The notes beneath the pieces are model-generated. The model did not search any database and was not told the DNA's origin. It saw only the letters and a list, made by a program, of their open reading frames with translations. A stretch of DNA of 64,000 bases from Nemertoderma westbladi (taxonomy: Eukaryota > Xenacoelomorpha > Nemertodermatida > Nemertodermatidae): the NCBI GenBank assembly GCA_032718475.1, contig JAUCBJ010001424.1:1-64000 (forward strand), given 5' to 3'. Of the stretch, positions 41,690 to 53,699 are shown one piece after another. Numbering within the stretch: the first letter of the stretch is position 1; each line of letters starts with the position of its first letter. A program made the position numbers and the translations under genes.

Positions 41690-44340
41690 TTAAGTAGAGC
41701 AATTTGTAGATTTTTTCTGAAGGATTTCTTAGACTTTATTTTGGTCAAGTTTTCAGGTAAAGAGTTCCAAAGGACTGCACCAGAGTAGGATACCGAGCGC
41801 TGTTTTACAATAAGTGTAGAGCGTAGTATGAAGCCAAGTTATTTTTAGTATTAGATCTAGCCCCATACCTATGAGCGATAAATGAAAATAAATCTTTTAG
41901 ATCGGTTGATTCGTATTTATAAAAATTGCTGTGCATAAAACTAGCAAATTGTAATTTGTATAAATGTTGTATTGGCAAGATATTTAATTTTTGATATATA
42001 GGAAAAGATGATGATTGTTGGTCTGAAAATGTAATGCATCTTATTGTTTATTTTAATTAATTCTTATCTGCCCTAATGCGTTCATCCGGCATTACCCCAC
42101 ACTATAAGACTGTATGTTATATAAAGAAGCCCAATGTGAAATATAGCATTTTTAATTCGTGAAGGGAAAATATATATCGGTAAAAGATCCGAATGTTTGG
42201 ATAAATTACCTAATATATATTTAATATGAGCATCCCATGACAGGCAATCGTCTATGTGCACACCCAAGTACTTAGTTGTAGCTGTACATTGTATTTTGTT
42301 ACCATTAGTTAGTATTGAATCGTCGTATTTTGATTTAACTGCAGTATTCGAAAATATAATAAATTATGTTTTTTTGATGTTAAGGGAAAGTCTATTTGAT
42401 GACAGCCAATTTTGGATATTTAATAAATAATTATTTAATTCCTTTACTAAATTGTCTAAATTATTACATTTGTATAAGAAATTTGAGTCATCGACAAAAA
42501 GTACAGTAAATAAACTAGTTGAATTTGGGAGGTTATTAATATATAGAAGAAAGAAAAATGAACCCAATATTGATCCTTGTGCAATTCCACATGTTATAGA
42601 TGTAAAGATGAACTAGTACCATTTATATTTGTAAATTGTTATCGGTTCGAAAAATAGTTCTGAAACAGCTGAAGTTGAGTGTCACATATCCGTCTTTCAT
42701 TAAAATTGAGTGATTAACTGTATTGAAAGCTTTTTTTTAAATCCATATATATTATACAAGTAGTGAGTTTAGAATAAAAAATTTCGCTGATATTTTCAGT
42801 CATTGATGCATATGCATGAATGAAAAGGGGATCACTTTTTCCTGAATCCGAACTGATGCTGATATAAAATATCAAAACGTTCTAAATAATTTATTAGTTG
42901 ATCATATATTGTTTTTTCAAAAATCTTGCTGAATAGTGGTTGGAGCGATATTGGGCAGAAGTTTGAGGGATCAAGAGGGTTAGCATTTTTGTATACAGGG
43001 GTGACTTTTGCGATTTTTATTTTATCGGTGAATATTCTGTGGCGAAAACTAAGATTTATTAAAAATGACAAGTGATTAGCAATAATTGCATCCGATCCAA
43101 TTCTGATAATTTTACATGAAAATGTATCGTTAAATGAAGTGTTTTCTTTTAACTGTAGAATATAATATTGTACTTCAATGGGGGTAGTTTCAATCAGAGC
43201 AAACGAGTTTGGGCGATCGCGTTTTTTGATAAAAGATAAAGGGCATCGAGAGTTGTTTGGAATTAAGTTATCTAGTTTTGGTTCTATATTTGAAAAATAA
43301 GTGTGGAAACTATCTGCAATTGATAATGGGTCCGTTAAAATGCGGAGTTATTTTCTGCATAAATTTGCTTTGGACAGGGGTCATTATTATTTTTGTGAAG
43401 AGCTTGCTTGGTTAATTATTTCCCAGGTTTTATATATATTGGATCCACAATTTATAAATTGCTTTGCATAATAATTTTTTTCGGCCTGGCGGAGGGCTGC
43501 TGTTAATTTATTCCAATAATTAATTATATTATATTATCTAATAATATTTTATGGCATTTAGTGCACTGGGTAATTTTAAAGATTTTATATATAATTTTTC
43601 TATTAATGTTTTGAACTCTGTGAATTTCCGCGTCGGTTCTTTTATAATTTGCTTAAAACCAAATGAATTAATTAAATTATTATAGGTTGCTGAGAGATTA
43701 TTGTTTTTCATTAAGTAAATATTAAAATCACCACATATTAGGACATCGTGGTTCTTTGTGGCCAATTTATCAAGCACGTTACTAAGCTCGTCCATAGATA
43801 AATAGGTCGAATTTATAGGCCTCAGGTCTATAAATACAGCCATCTATTACGATTTTCGGTGGTTTAGTCATTTAACCTCAAACCAAACATTTTCTGTCCC
43901 CTTAACTTTAGATCGGCCCTCGAAGAGGCATCTATACCTTCCCTCACATAAACAGCCGCGCCACCTCTTTTATTTTCAATGCGGTGGTGAAAGTAAGGTT
44001 TACTGTAGCCTTCAATATTCAAAAAGTTTGAGTCGAGCGTCGTTTGCAGTGAATGTTTTGTTTCGATAAAAGCTGAAAAATCAAAGGGCGTAACTAAGTT
44101 TGATTAATAATTTGTTATATCAGAGGCATTCTGTTTGAGGCTGTGGCAGTTCATGTGAAAGAGTGATAACTTTGTTTGCGGTTAGTTGTTAAATGTTTTG
44201 TTATATTTGCTCTGATCGAAATAACCCCCTGGTATATTGTAGTCTATCAGATTGTCATCCGGATCAACGCTAGTTAGGGCTGATTGCGAAGAAATTGCTT
44301 CATTATCTAAAAAATCGTTGTAAAAAATATCACCATCGTC
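41690..44340 (-). pseudogene. Jockey/CR1-group LINE ORF2, decayed
   Basis: Minus strand, in order: endonuclease pieces near 44000-43538 (DVLICGDFNIYLM, EFKTLIEKL), reverse-transcriptase fingers at 43071-42832 (KIAKVTPVYK, PISLQPLFSKIFEKTIYDQL, QFGFRKK), palm at 42567-42364 (LLYINNLPNST, LFVDDSNFLY as the catalytic F-x-D-D, NRLSLNIKKT), then GVHIDDCLSWDAHI and SLIVWGNAG at 42267-42082. A conserved tail with LASYYALHLL and QSFGTLYLK reaches to about 41690. Numerous stops and shifts. A LINE of a different group from the RTE-like copies at 20, 26 and 54 kb. Confidence 0.85.
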
Positions 44341-46880
44341 AGTTTCGATTTAAAAAAAGGGAAATATATCTAGGCAGCAGAAAATACAGTAAACATCACT
44401 GTAAAATTTTTTATTAATTGAAAATCAGAAAGATCAAGATACGTTCCGGTAGTGGAAAGTTAGGCTGCAGATAGGACAGAAAAAGGTTTCATTTGCGTAG
44501 GACACCCCTGAGTAGTATAGACCACAGTATCGATTCATGGGCTAGAGTGAGGAGCTTATAGAAACAGTCAAACTAACAGGCGTGTAAGATGATATAATAT
44601 AATGCAAAATTTATGTAATAATATTTAATATATATAATACAAATAATATAATATATATAATATCTCATTATTTCAGACCTACTTACTTTGGTATGGTCTG
44701 GAAGCCTGGGAGATGTATAGGTTGTAGGGGGGATAAGTGGAGGTGGGGAGGGGAGGGGGGGGGGGGTTGGCTGTACGAATAATACCCCCAAAAATAACAT
44801 AAACACCAATGTAAATAAACTATTTCAGTACAGTATATCAAATACAGCACATGTCACAAATAGTATATAATATAGCATATAGAATCAAATCGAACTTGCT
44901 CAAGTTTGCATGCTGCGTGACGCCACACAAGCGTGTTGAATACATTATGACCAATCATTTGTGCAAATTTTCATGAATGTCTGTTGTTCATCAATCAAAT
45001 GAATAAACCACAACTGACTTTTCAGCTCAATACCAATTATCATTTTCTAAAAGCCAGAGGCGCAAACAGGCATTGCCACCATACATGTCATGGTACTTAA
45101 TACTATTATTATTCCATTATTATCATATGGCGTAATAATAATCTAATATATATAATAATTATTATGGATGGTAATTATATTATAAAAAATAAGTAATTAA
45201 ATTTTAATTAAAATACTTGCGAACGTTCATAGTTAATAAAAAGTAAAGTGGAGTTAACGGTATATACCTTTTTTTAATATAATATAACCAGCTAAAGACC
45301 CTCAATACTTTATATTTTTTCTATCATAAACTATGACACCGCTGGTGAATACCTACCACTTCAACCGTTCGGTATATACCTGACAGCTCCTTTCTCTTGG
45401 CTGCATATAGTGCTCCACACTAAATCCCGTAAATATCCAACCCTATATTTTTTTACTCTCCAAGCAGAAGCCGTGTATCCTCCCCATTTATGCTTGGTTG
45501 GCATGCCAGTTATAAAATTGTAACTGACACGGTACGGGATCGAACCCGGGACATCCCATCTAGAAGCAAAGTGAGTGACCACTCCACTAGCTGGAATTAG
45601 TGCTGGTATTAGTGGCATTTAAGAACAATGTTGCGTTGCTGTACTAAATGGTAATTTGATTTGGCCAACTAAATTGGCTTAAGAAGTCGATTGACATACA
45701 ATAGGAATAAACAAATTATTGTTGGGTATTGTAGTCACGGTACCAGGGTACCCAGTACCTGTTTATGTAAAGTTCCAAAACCTGAATCCAGCAACCTTTT
45801 ATCTCCAAATATATATATCAAATTTATAATGAATCATAGACACAGAATCACGGAGTTTTTTTTTCACTTGTCTGTTTCACCATTTCCTATGTTTTTCCAA
45901 TTTCCTTTACTTTTTATTTCCAATATCTCCATGTACCAGATGTATTTCCGGGGTGTGAAGGCTTGTAATTGGATTGTTTGGAATCAAGCCCATTATATTT
46001 GTATGTTCTCACAGCAGTCTGTATGTATATGTATATATGTGTATGTCTGATGTATGTCTCATATGTGATCCTGTTCATACTGGTGGAGGTGCGCAGTAGA
46101 CATATAAATTATTTATGTGACGTTTAAACCACACCATAAAACACCAAGGCGTGGTCGTGGTGTGGTGCAAGTGGACAAATATATCAGTGCCTAAAGATAT
46201 CCTTAAGAAACCTAACCTGGTGTCCTGCCTACAAATATAATAGGCAGATAGGTAACAGCGGTGCTGCCAACAAACTGATGACAGAAGACATAAGCCAACC
46301 AGTCCACCAGTACCAAACCATTGAATTCTTGCAAAAATACCAGTAGCTAAAACAGAAGACATCAGTCTACTGGTACCAAACTATTCAGTTCTTGCAATAA
46401 TACCAGTAGTTACAACCAAGGCCCATGGTACTGATACGGTATTCTAGTCAGCCTTGCTACAACATTGTCAGTGCTACAACAACAAAGGTAACTTACTTGT
46501 AGTGTCAGCCAATTAGCATTGCATTGCTCTAGCCAATCAGGGTCGCACTTCTCCCCATGTGTTTCGCTGCTTGTGCTACTCCATATGGTTGGATGTAACA
46601 GACCCTTTAGCCGTTCTGATTAAATCTAACCAGTTGCACCAAATAAGTGGTCGCTTTGAGGTCACTGTTGTCCCTCTAGATGGCAATATTTTTCGGTGAA
46701 AATTGGTTTCAGTTTGCAATTTGAACAAAATGTGACTAGGTTCAACTGAAAATAATGCATTAGAAATTTTCATATTCATTTTGATGCACCCTAATACGGG
46801 TACCACTAACTCAATCAGTGTGTCTGTTATTCTGTTGTATTCATTTTAAACGTTAATAACTCGGCCAAATCTCGTACTTG
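44341..46880. other. Spacer with G tract and SINE head
   Basis: No gene supported. Holds a purine run with 12 G at 44755-44766, long AT stretches (44590-44690, 45120-45300) and the tRNA-like SINE at 45480-45615. Confidence 0.5.
45480..45615 (-). mobile_element. tRNA-derived SINE head
   Basis: Minus strand: A-box region CTAGTGGAGTGGTCACTCAC (45571-45590) and B box GGGTTCGATCCCG (45535-45547), followed by a non-tRNA body toward 45480. The A-box pattern TAGTGG-x-x-TGGTCA is shared with the SINE at 18770-18935. Confidence 0.65.
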
Positions 46881-46891
46881 TCATTTCTATT

Positions 46892-47737
46892 TCATTCGAC
46901 ACAATGGCAAAAGACTTCTGACAAATGTTTGGAAGTGTATCTATGTACATCAATATTGCTAAGTCCAACAACATCTTCATCACTTGGAAGGTTATCATTG
47001 AATTCATTCATAGGCGTTCCTCCAGTGGCTAAATTATTGAAATATACAGCAGCAGTGAACAATGAAAAACTGTCACATCCAAAATAAGCGCTTTGAATTT
47101 CACCACCTTGTGTATTTCTATAATTTAGGGAAATATCAACAGAAATTTTGATTTCACCTGGCTTTAAGTTTTCCTTGTTATATAGCGCAACTCGCGGTGT
47201 TGAGTTATATATCCATACATAATATGACAAAAATATTTCTATAACTTTCGTTTTATTGTTATAACAAATTCGCCCCCTGTTTCCTCAACTTGTACTTTCT
47301 TGGGCTTTTTCTTCTTATTATTTCCATCAACAGCAATATCTATCCACTGATAATATAAAATCAGTTCATCTTGCTCCATAGCATTTATCTCATTCTCTAT
47401 AGCTGCCAAACAGGGCAAATATTTTCATCGGAATTTGTACCAATTATCAATACATCAACCATTCATCTGGAAAATATTTTCATCATGTACGTTTGTCATC
47501 CTTGAAAACCTTTATAGGTCGCAAATGAGGGCTGACTGGTGAGTTTAAAGATTCTGGATTATTGAAATTTTCATGGTGAACCCACTTTTTGGGTACCAAT
47601 TGGTTTTCATGAAATATTTCGAAAAATGAGAAAGGTATGACAAAACCGATTGCATATTTGAAATCTCCAAAAAACTTCAGGTAATATACAGCAACTTGAT
47701 TGTCTTTATACAAATATATATACTGCCAGGACAACAT
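46892..47737 (-). pseudogene. Unidentified decayed coding cluster
   Basis: Three minus-strand open pieces in a row: 47737-47483 (KFFGDFKYAIGFVIPFSFFE, LVPKKWVHHENF), about 47410-47240 (AMEQDELILYYQWIDIAVDG, a Lys-rich run, GGEFVITIKRKL) and 47230-46892 (PRVALYNKENLKPGEIKI, NLPSDEDVVGLSNIDVHRY). The composition is protein-like rather than random, but no family was recognised. It may be one broken transposon protein or exons of a host gene. Splice sites did not join cleanly. Confidence 0.3.
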
Positions 47738-47949
47738 TGAAAAATCGACCCACTAATTGTTTGGCTTTGCAGCCATTTGTCAGGCCGTATTTAAGTAGGC
47801 CATGGCACTGCTTTGCTTTAAATGTTGACTTACCACTGCTGTCTTTTCCAATATATATCGCCTTCTGCATATCCGAAATTGGCCTCCTTCCCCGTTCTTC
47901 CCTAGGATTAATTAGTTTTGTTTTGCTGGTAGGGGACTATGTATGGGGC

Positions 47950-48069
47950 GCCGTTTGGGCCAAAAATAAAAAAACATATTATATTAAAAGTTGTAATGGT
48001 ATGTTTTTTTATCTTGCCGTTTGGGCCAAAAGTTGTAATGGTATGTTTTTTTATCTTGCCGTTTGGGCC
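47950..48069. repeat. 42-bp tandem repeat, two and a half copies
   Basis: GCCGTTTGGGCCAAAA starts at 47950, 48016 and 48058. Between them GTTGTAATGGTATG plus TTTTTTTATCTT repeats exactly. The first unit has a 24-bp AT-rich insertion. Confidence 0.85.
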
Positions 48070-48427
48070 AGAAATAGCTGAGAGGGAAATTTGAATTATC
48101 ACTTTCTATATACTGTATTTAGCAATTGCAATTATCATCATACCTGTGAGCCTGTCTGCCTATACATGATTGTGGATTGTATTTACACACGGTACCGTAT
48201 CGCTGTACAGCTGTAGGAGTGGACTTTAGGCTTACCTCCCGCTGTATGGCTGTATGGGCCTTGGCCTACCGGTACTCATATACTGTCACTGGGTAATGCT
48301 GTAATGTAGCGTTGGCTGTTAGGTACAAATCGGTATACTTTAGGCCCTGTAGCGTTACACCTTGTGCTTGTGTTAGGCCTACATCTTGTGGTCCACAATA
48401 CTGCAATACTGAGGCATTAATGTCAGA
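48070..48427. other. Short spacer before the integrase gene
   Basis: Contains several CTGTA and TAGGC words and no coding signal. Nothing recognised. Confidence 0.5.
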
Positions 48428-49650
48428 ATGTCGGCACACGGACGGCCCCGAACTTCAGTTAGTGACGATCAGCTTCGCTATTTAAGAACTGTACAAAGGT
48501 TTACAACTAAGAATATTTCCAATATTATGAACGTATCGGAAGACGGAAAGGACGATCAAACAACGATGTTCCAGTCTGCCAGTTTAGGTTTTACCAATCA
48601 ACGATTTACCCAAATATCGGATGACAGACTGGATATCAACATATTAGCGAAATTCTTTCAGATACACCCAATAGGCCTATAGGAGAAGTTTATTTGGCTG
48701 GAGCATTGCGTTCTATCGGAATAAATGTACAGGGATGGAAGCTCAGGGAACGAATGGATATTTTAGATCCAATAGGTCGAGCTTTTCGAAAAAGTAAAGT
48801 AGTTAAACGGTGGGTTTATTTTGTGAAAGGTGCCAATCACCTATGGCACGTGGACTCAAACCACAAACTTATAAACTGGCGTTTCGTTATCCACGGAATT
48901 GTCGATGGTTACAGCAGAATGGTAGTCGGATTTCTCTTCTGTGACAACAATCGGTCGGAAACAGCGCTGAAGAATTTTAAAGACGCTGTTTCAAAATACG
49001 GGCTACCGCTTCGAGTGCGAGGTGATTTAGGTGTAGAGAATTTTGAAATCGCGCGTTTTATGTTAGATTCGCGGGGACTTGGTAGAGGAAGCTACATTGG
49101 TAGTAGAAGCGTACATAACACTAGGATCGAACGCCTGTGGGGTGAAGTGAATCGAGTTGTTAGCAATACCTATAAAGCAGTTTTCATCCGCCTGGAAGAA
49201 GATGGAGAACTCGATCGAAACAACGAGATACATATATTCATATTGCACTACATTTATATATACTCCACGTATCAGGAAATCCCTTGATCGCTTACTTGGG
49301 GAGCTAAATAACCGCAGTGTGAGTACAGGGGGCATGAAGACACCTAACCAGATGTGGTGTGAAAGTGTATTATTGGATGCAGGTCTAGAATTCAGGAATA
49401 CGAACTGTGCAGAGGGAAGCGCTGCTGCTGGTGGAGGTCTAGAGGATGAAACTGTGCAAGAGATAATTTCATACACTGGAGAAGAAGAAGTTGAAATAGA
49501 ACTGAGTGGCCTATCTGAAATAGTAGTCCCTGAATTAACTTACGAGCCTCAGATGGCATTGGTCCAACTGCTACAAGAAATTAACCCATTGGCCGAAGAC
49601 AATAACTTTGGAATGGAGTTCTATAAGCGGGCAATAAGTATTGTTGTTAA
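48428..49650 (+). pseudogene. Integrase-core (rve-like) transposon gene, frameshifted
   Basis: Three consecutive frames form one protein: 48428-48670 ([36 protein letters not shown]), 48690-49270 ([75 protein letters not shown]) and 49265-49650 ([25 protein letters not shown]). D in WHVDSN, D in RGDLGVEN and E in RIERLW give an integrase-type DDE triad. Such genes (integrase-core 'rva_4'-like) are scattered through fish and invertebrate genomes as probable mobile elements. The first break is a one-base loss in a C run near 48668. The second is a 4-bp ATAT gain in TTTATATATACTCC at about 49255. Confidence 0.75.
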
Positions 49651-50326
49651 TCAGTCTAGTGCATCTAGTGTTGATCTTTTTATTAACTCCAGAAAGACCA
49701 AAGTTCTGACAGTTAACTTTGAAAGTCCTCAGCAAGTCTCTGATCGGATGAGCATAAGCTCAAAGGATGGTATGCTTGAGCATGTGGACGACTTCTGTTA
49801 CCTGGGATCATGGATCCGGAAGTCAGGTGAGGACCTTCGAATACATAAGGGAAAGGCATGGGCAGCCTTGAATAGGCTTTCAAGGATTTGGAAGTCACCG
49901 AGAATTAATCGGAAACTTAAGGTCCGATTATTTAGAGCAGCAGCAGTTCCAGTACTCCTCTATGGGAGTCCATGCTGGTCTCTAACTGCTGAGGACACCA
50001 AATCTCTGGATGGCACATTCACAAGAATGCTACGCCGGGTTCATTGTGTCAAGTACAATGCACACATCTCCAACCAGACACTATATAACATTGGAGGTGT
50101 CTCATTGGTTCCCCCAAGCTTGACACTAGAACAAAATCGCCTCCACTTTGCAGGACATTGCTTTCGCCGTGAGGACCAGCCAGTGCATAATCTTGTACTT
50201 TGGCAGCCTCATGGAGTGAATAAGCATGGTGGACAGCCCATGACTTTCTTGAGACGCATCTTAAAGGACACTGGCCTTAAAGATGCGGATGATCTAGCAA
50301 ATGTCATGGGTGATAGGGAGTTGTAG
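49157..50326 (+). CDS. Chimeric ORF: integrase C-terminus fused to RTE reverse-transcriptase tail
   Basis: One uninterrupted 389-codon frame. Residues ~35-165 belong to the integrase gene above ([13 protein letters not shown] through [14 protein letters not shown]). From ~170 on (about 49665) it is an RTE-like LINE C-terminus: [83 protein letters not shown] 5'-truncated LINE appears to have landed in frame. The ATG at 49157 is out of frame with the real integrase N-terminus, so translation as drawn is doubtful. I treat it as a fortuitous fusion. Confidence 0.65.
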   Translation: MLAIPIKQFSSAWKKMENSIETTRYIYSYCTTFIYTPRIRKSLDRLLGELNNRSVSTGGMKTPNQMWCESVLLDAGLEFRNTNCAEGSAAAGGGLEDETVQEIISYTGEEEVEIELSGLSEIVVPELTYEPQMALVQLLQEINPLAEDNNFGMEFYKRAISIVVNQSSASSVDLFINSRKTKVLTVNFESPQQVSDRMSISSKDGMLEHVDDFCYLGSWIRKSGEDLRIHKGKAWAALNRLSRIWKSPRINRKLKVRLFRAAAVPVLLYGSPCWSLTAEDTKSLDGTFTRMLRRVHCVKYNAHISNQTLYNIGGVSLVPPSLTLEQNRLHFAGHCFRREDQPVHNLVLWQPHGVNKHGGQPMTFLRRILKDTGLKDADDLANVMGDREL

Positions 50327-50410
50327 CGGTGCAATTTTGTTGACAAGCCGGCACAGCATTCTTAAAAATGCAGCTGCAATGCAGCATGCCGATCCTAGTA
50401 GTAGTACGAA
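49660..50410 (+). mobile_element. RTE-like LINE, 3' fragment with (TAG) tail
   Basis: Covers the post-palm thumb and C-terminal domain and a short 3' UTR (GTGCAATTTTGTTGACAAGC) ending GATCCTAGTAGTAGTACG at about 50390-50407. The end is shared in part with 2128-2146 and 8972-8998. A paralogous piece with the same VDLF and DDFCYLGS coding DNA is at 54660-54915. The target duplication was not resolved. Confidence 0.75.
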
Positions 50411-50854
50411 ATATATATATATACCATGCAATATATTTAGGCCTACAATCTGCATAGCAGTAAGTCAGTCTACCGGTTCATTGAAAATGACGCCAGTTGG
50501 CGTATGAAATATTTGAATTTATTTAAATTTTATATTATATTAATTAAAATATTGGCTATTCCTTATTTTGAACAAATATATCTACTAATCTTACTTACAG
50601 TATGATTTACATGCAACTATGAATAAAATATATTATAGCAGTTAGTCAGAACCTTTTCACCTTCCATCCAAGGGAAGGGATAATATCGAACATCAACCAA
50701 CATGAATACGAACATGAATAATAAACAAGAATTCTGGTTATGTATCAACATACACTGGAAATTACAACATACACATACCTAATAAGCTAACGGGATACTA
50801 TATACAATGCCATACAATGACATGTCATGCTAGCTTCACCAACACAATGTATTC

Positions 50855-50920
50855 ATACCGGGATAGAACCCAATCCACTTGTGGTCTACCGCTCGCTCCA
50901 CCAACTCAGCTAACAAGCCA
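50855..50920 (-). mobile_element. tRNA-derived SINE head
   Basis: Minus strand: GGCTTGTTAGCTGAGTTGG (A box at 50901-50913) and B box GGGTTCTATCCCGG (50858-50871). It is tRNA-like, but the anticodon arm does not pair well. Confidence 0.6.
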
Positions 50921-53690
50921 ATATAATAGTGTTATTTATAATATATGGTATATGTTACTAAACCGTTGTACATGGAGTGGCACATTCTAGTTTTATTTAC
51001 CATTTCAAACTATTGTTAAGCGGTCCTATTGAGTGTGGTCCCGATTGGGGATCGGGATGGAACTGAGCGTATGGAACTGAGCGGGGTGCTCGTCGCCACG
51101 GTTTGCAGCGCCTCCGAGATACAGTGGTTCGCTGGAGAGTGGGTGGGTGGAGCCCGGGTGGTGGGTGGAGCACAGCACGGCTGGGTGTGGTGGAAGGGCG
51201 GTGCCAGGGTCTGATGCTACCGATTTCTTTTTCGGATTAGGATGGGGATTTTTTTGTATCTTTTTTTATTTTTTCTCACTTGCTGAGGGTAGAGGGGAAA
51301 TCATACTGTTTGGTCCCATGTGGCTGCAACGCTTGTCTTGTCACATCGAGTCTTGGCTATTCCTTTGTTGATTAATCCTATTGGGTTGTATTACAGAAGA
51401 ATAGGGGGGTATTCTTTCCTGATGAGGCCTATGTGTAGTACTATAAGTGTACAACTATTAGGGTAGTATGTCACAAAGAACATATCTTGTGCCATTTTAT
51501 ACATATCCCTTGTTCTTTTCCCACTACTGGCAGTTACTTCTATTTTCTGCCCATACACCTTCCCCCAGGCAGTAGTCTTTTTTGTTTAAATTTTGTCCTA
51601 TTGGAGATGCACCTTAACCTATTCCACAGGCCATGTGCCTTTTTGTTGGCAAGTCTTGATCGAGTCTTTTGCAACCATGTCGTTTTGCCTTTACTTAATA
51701 ATTGTGCCTTAATTCGGTATCTTGCAAATTTTTTGAAAATTTTTCACTTCTTTAAATTTTGGTGCGGCAAAATAACCACCCCATTAAATTTATTCGATAA
51801 TATTTTTTTTGTTTAGATCCAGAATAGTGAAATCTATGTACAAACATAAAATCGAACGTTTTCATTAAAATTTGTAGATTTTAGAGGGGAGGGGGGGGGG
51901 GGGGGGGGTCAATGTGACACCCACGGTATTTGTACATTTTATAGCCCGCTCTAATAATAGGGTTAAGGAATTTATTTGGATTGCCAACAATTGTCAATCC
52001 TAATGTAAAAATAAATTCTTAATTACCCTTCTAGTAAGTCACTCAAATCCTTGGCATATACATGAAACGACTTTCGCAGCCACTTTTTTTGAACACTTTT
52101 TCTACAATATTTATTTACCTGTACCCACTGCATGCAGTTATGACACTGGATTATCACAAAAATAGACGTCTAGCTAGAGACACAACACACACTGTTCCAA
52201 CCTGGGACTTCAGCATGTATCAAACTTGCCACACAGGCAATTTCCTTTAACTTGTCATCTTACATATTTTCATTGCTTGTAGGTCGGAGGCTCTTTGTAC
52301 CATTTGTTATCTTTCCCTTTCTTAACAAAACCATTCATTATACTAGATTCCACCAAAAATTAAAACTGACATCGGAAATGAAATCAGCGACCCCGTAAAA
52401 ACCCCATAATGGAAGTTTTAGCCCAGTGATGTGCTTCTATCATGCCAGAAATAATTAACCAACCAGACAGCTAGTTTTGGCAGGAAGATTTAAACTTTGA
52501 AGGCAATTATCTTGGAATGACATTTTTCAAATTACTACTCCTCCGCCATTTTTTAATCAATTTTCTTTATTTTTGGCTCATTCGAAAGGGTTTCGGCTAT
52601 TCTTAATATCACCATATCAATAATATAAAAATGCTAAACTTAAAATTTTAACCAATAACTTTTGTGGTGGTCACCTCCTAATAATTCGAAAAAAATTGTT
52701 TTCAGACAATTTCACCTCAAATTGAATGACTAGTAGCATTTTAACCGCAAATTTTGTTTTATTCAATGTTGACTGGAAATTTGAACATTTTTCTAAAAAA
52801 CAAACGTTTTAACAGCACATACTGTATAAAATCAAAATATTTTAATTTCAGTAGAAATTGTAGACATTTAAAAAATCAGGGCGATCAGGGGGGGGGGGGG
52901 GGGTGTACAACACAACACCTTAAATACAACATAAATTTCATTACAAGGTCTTCGTTATTGTGGATTATTTTGGTTTATTAAATAAGTCATATATTTTTAC
53001 AATTTATATATGTTAACGAGTAAAAAGTTAGCATTCTTACGATATATGAATGACAGAAATCTAATTAGTGTTTCCAATTTTAGAACATTGACCGAAATTT
53101 TTGACGTTTTGTTCCTTGTTGCCTGCCATATCAAACTGACCTACAACTAAGACTCAAGTGAAAATGAAATGTCCAATATTGTAAATAATTTATTACAATA
53201 TTGTAAATAATTAATTTATTTATAGTGTTGCCTCTGCCTTATCCAAGTGACATACACCTAATACTTTAGGAATGATACGAAATGACCCAATACAGCAGTA
53301 TATATTTGCATTAGCAATACTTATAATTATAAGTTACTGCTGCATTTATACCAACAGAAGTAACCCTTCAGCTGCCTAGTACAAATGACAACAGTTATTA
53401 ATCAGGCGTGTTGGAATATAGATAGATACCTTCTCACAACACCTGTCTAGCGGTACTATGAAAGGTAATATAGGAATATAAAATGTAATATATTATGATT
53501 AAAAAAAATTGAGCATCGTAAATGGAGTGCAGATATCGCATGCCATATCTGTGCAAATATTAATTGTTTGCCATTAAATAAGCCAACTGCAGGACAGGTT
53601 GCCTGGTACGGCCTTCTTTACAAACTGTTTAGAATGGAATTCCTGCATTCAGGATACTGCTACCCATAATTTTCAAATACTGAAAGTAAA
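50921..53690. other. Spacer with dispersed repeat and G tracts
   Basis: No gene supported. G runs at 51891-51908 (18 G) and 52888-52903. 52353-52590 matches the dispersed repeat at 8455-8700. 51020-51220 is GC-rich (GAACTGAGCG twice, GGGTGGTGGGTGGAG) without coding features. Confidence 0.5.
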
Positions 53691-53699
53691 CTATCTCTA

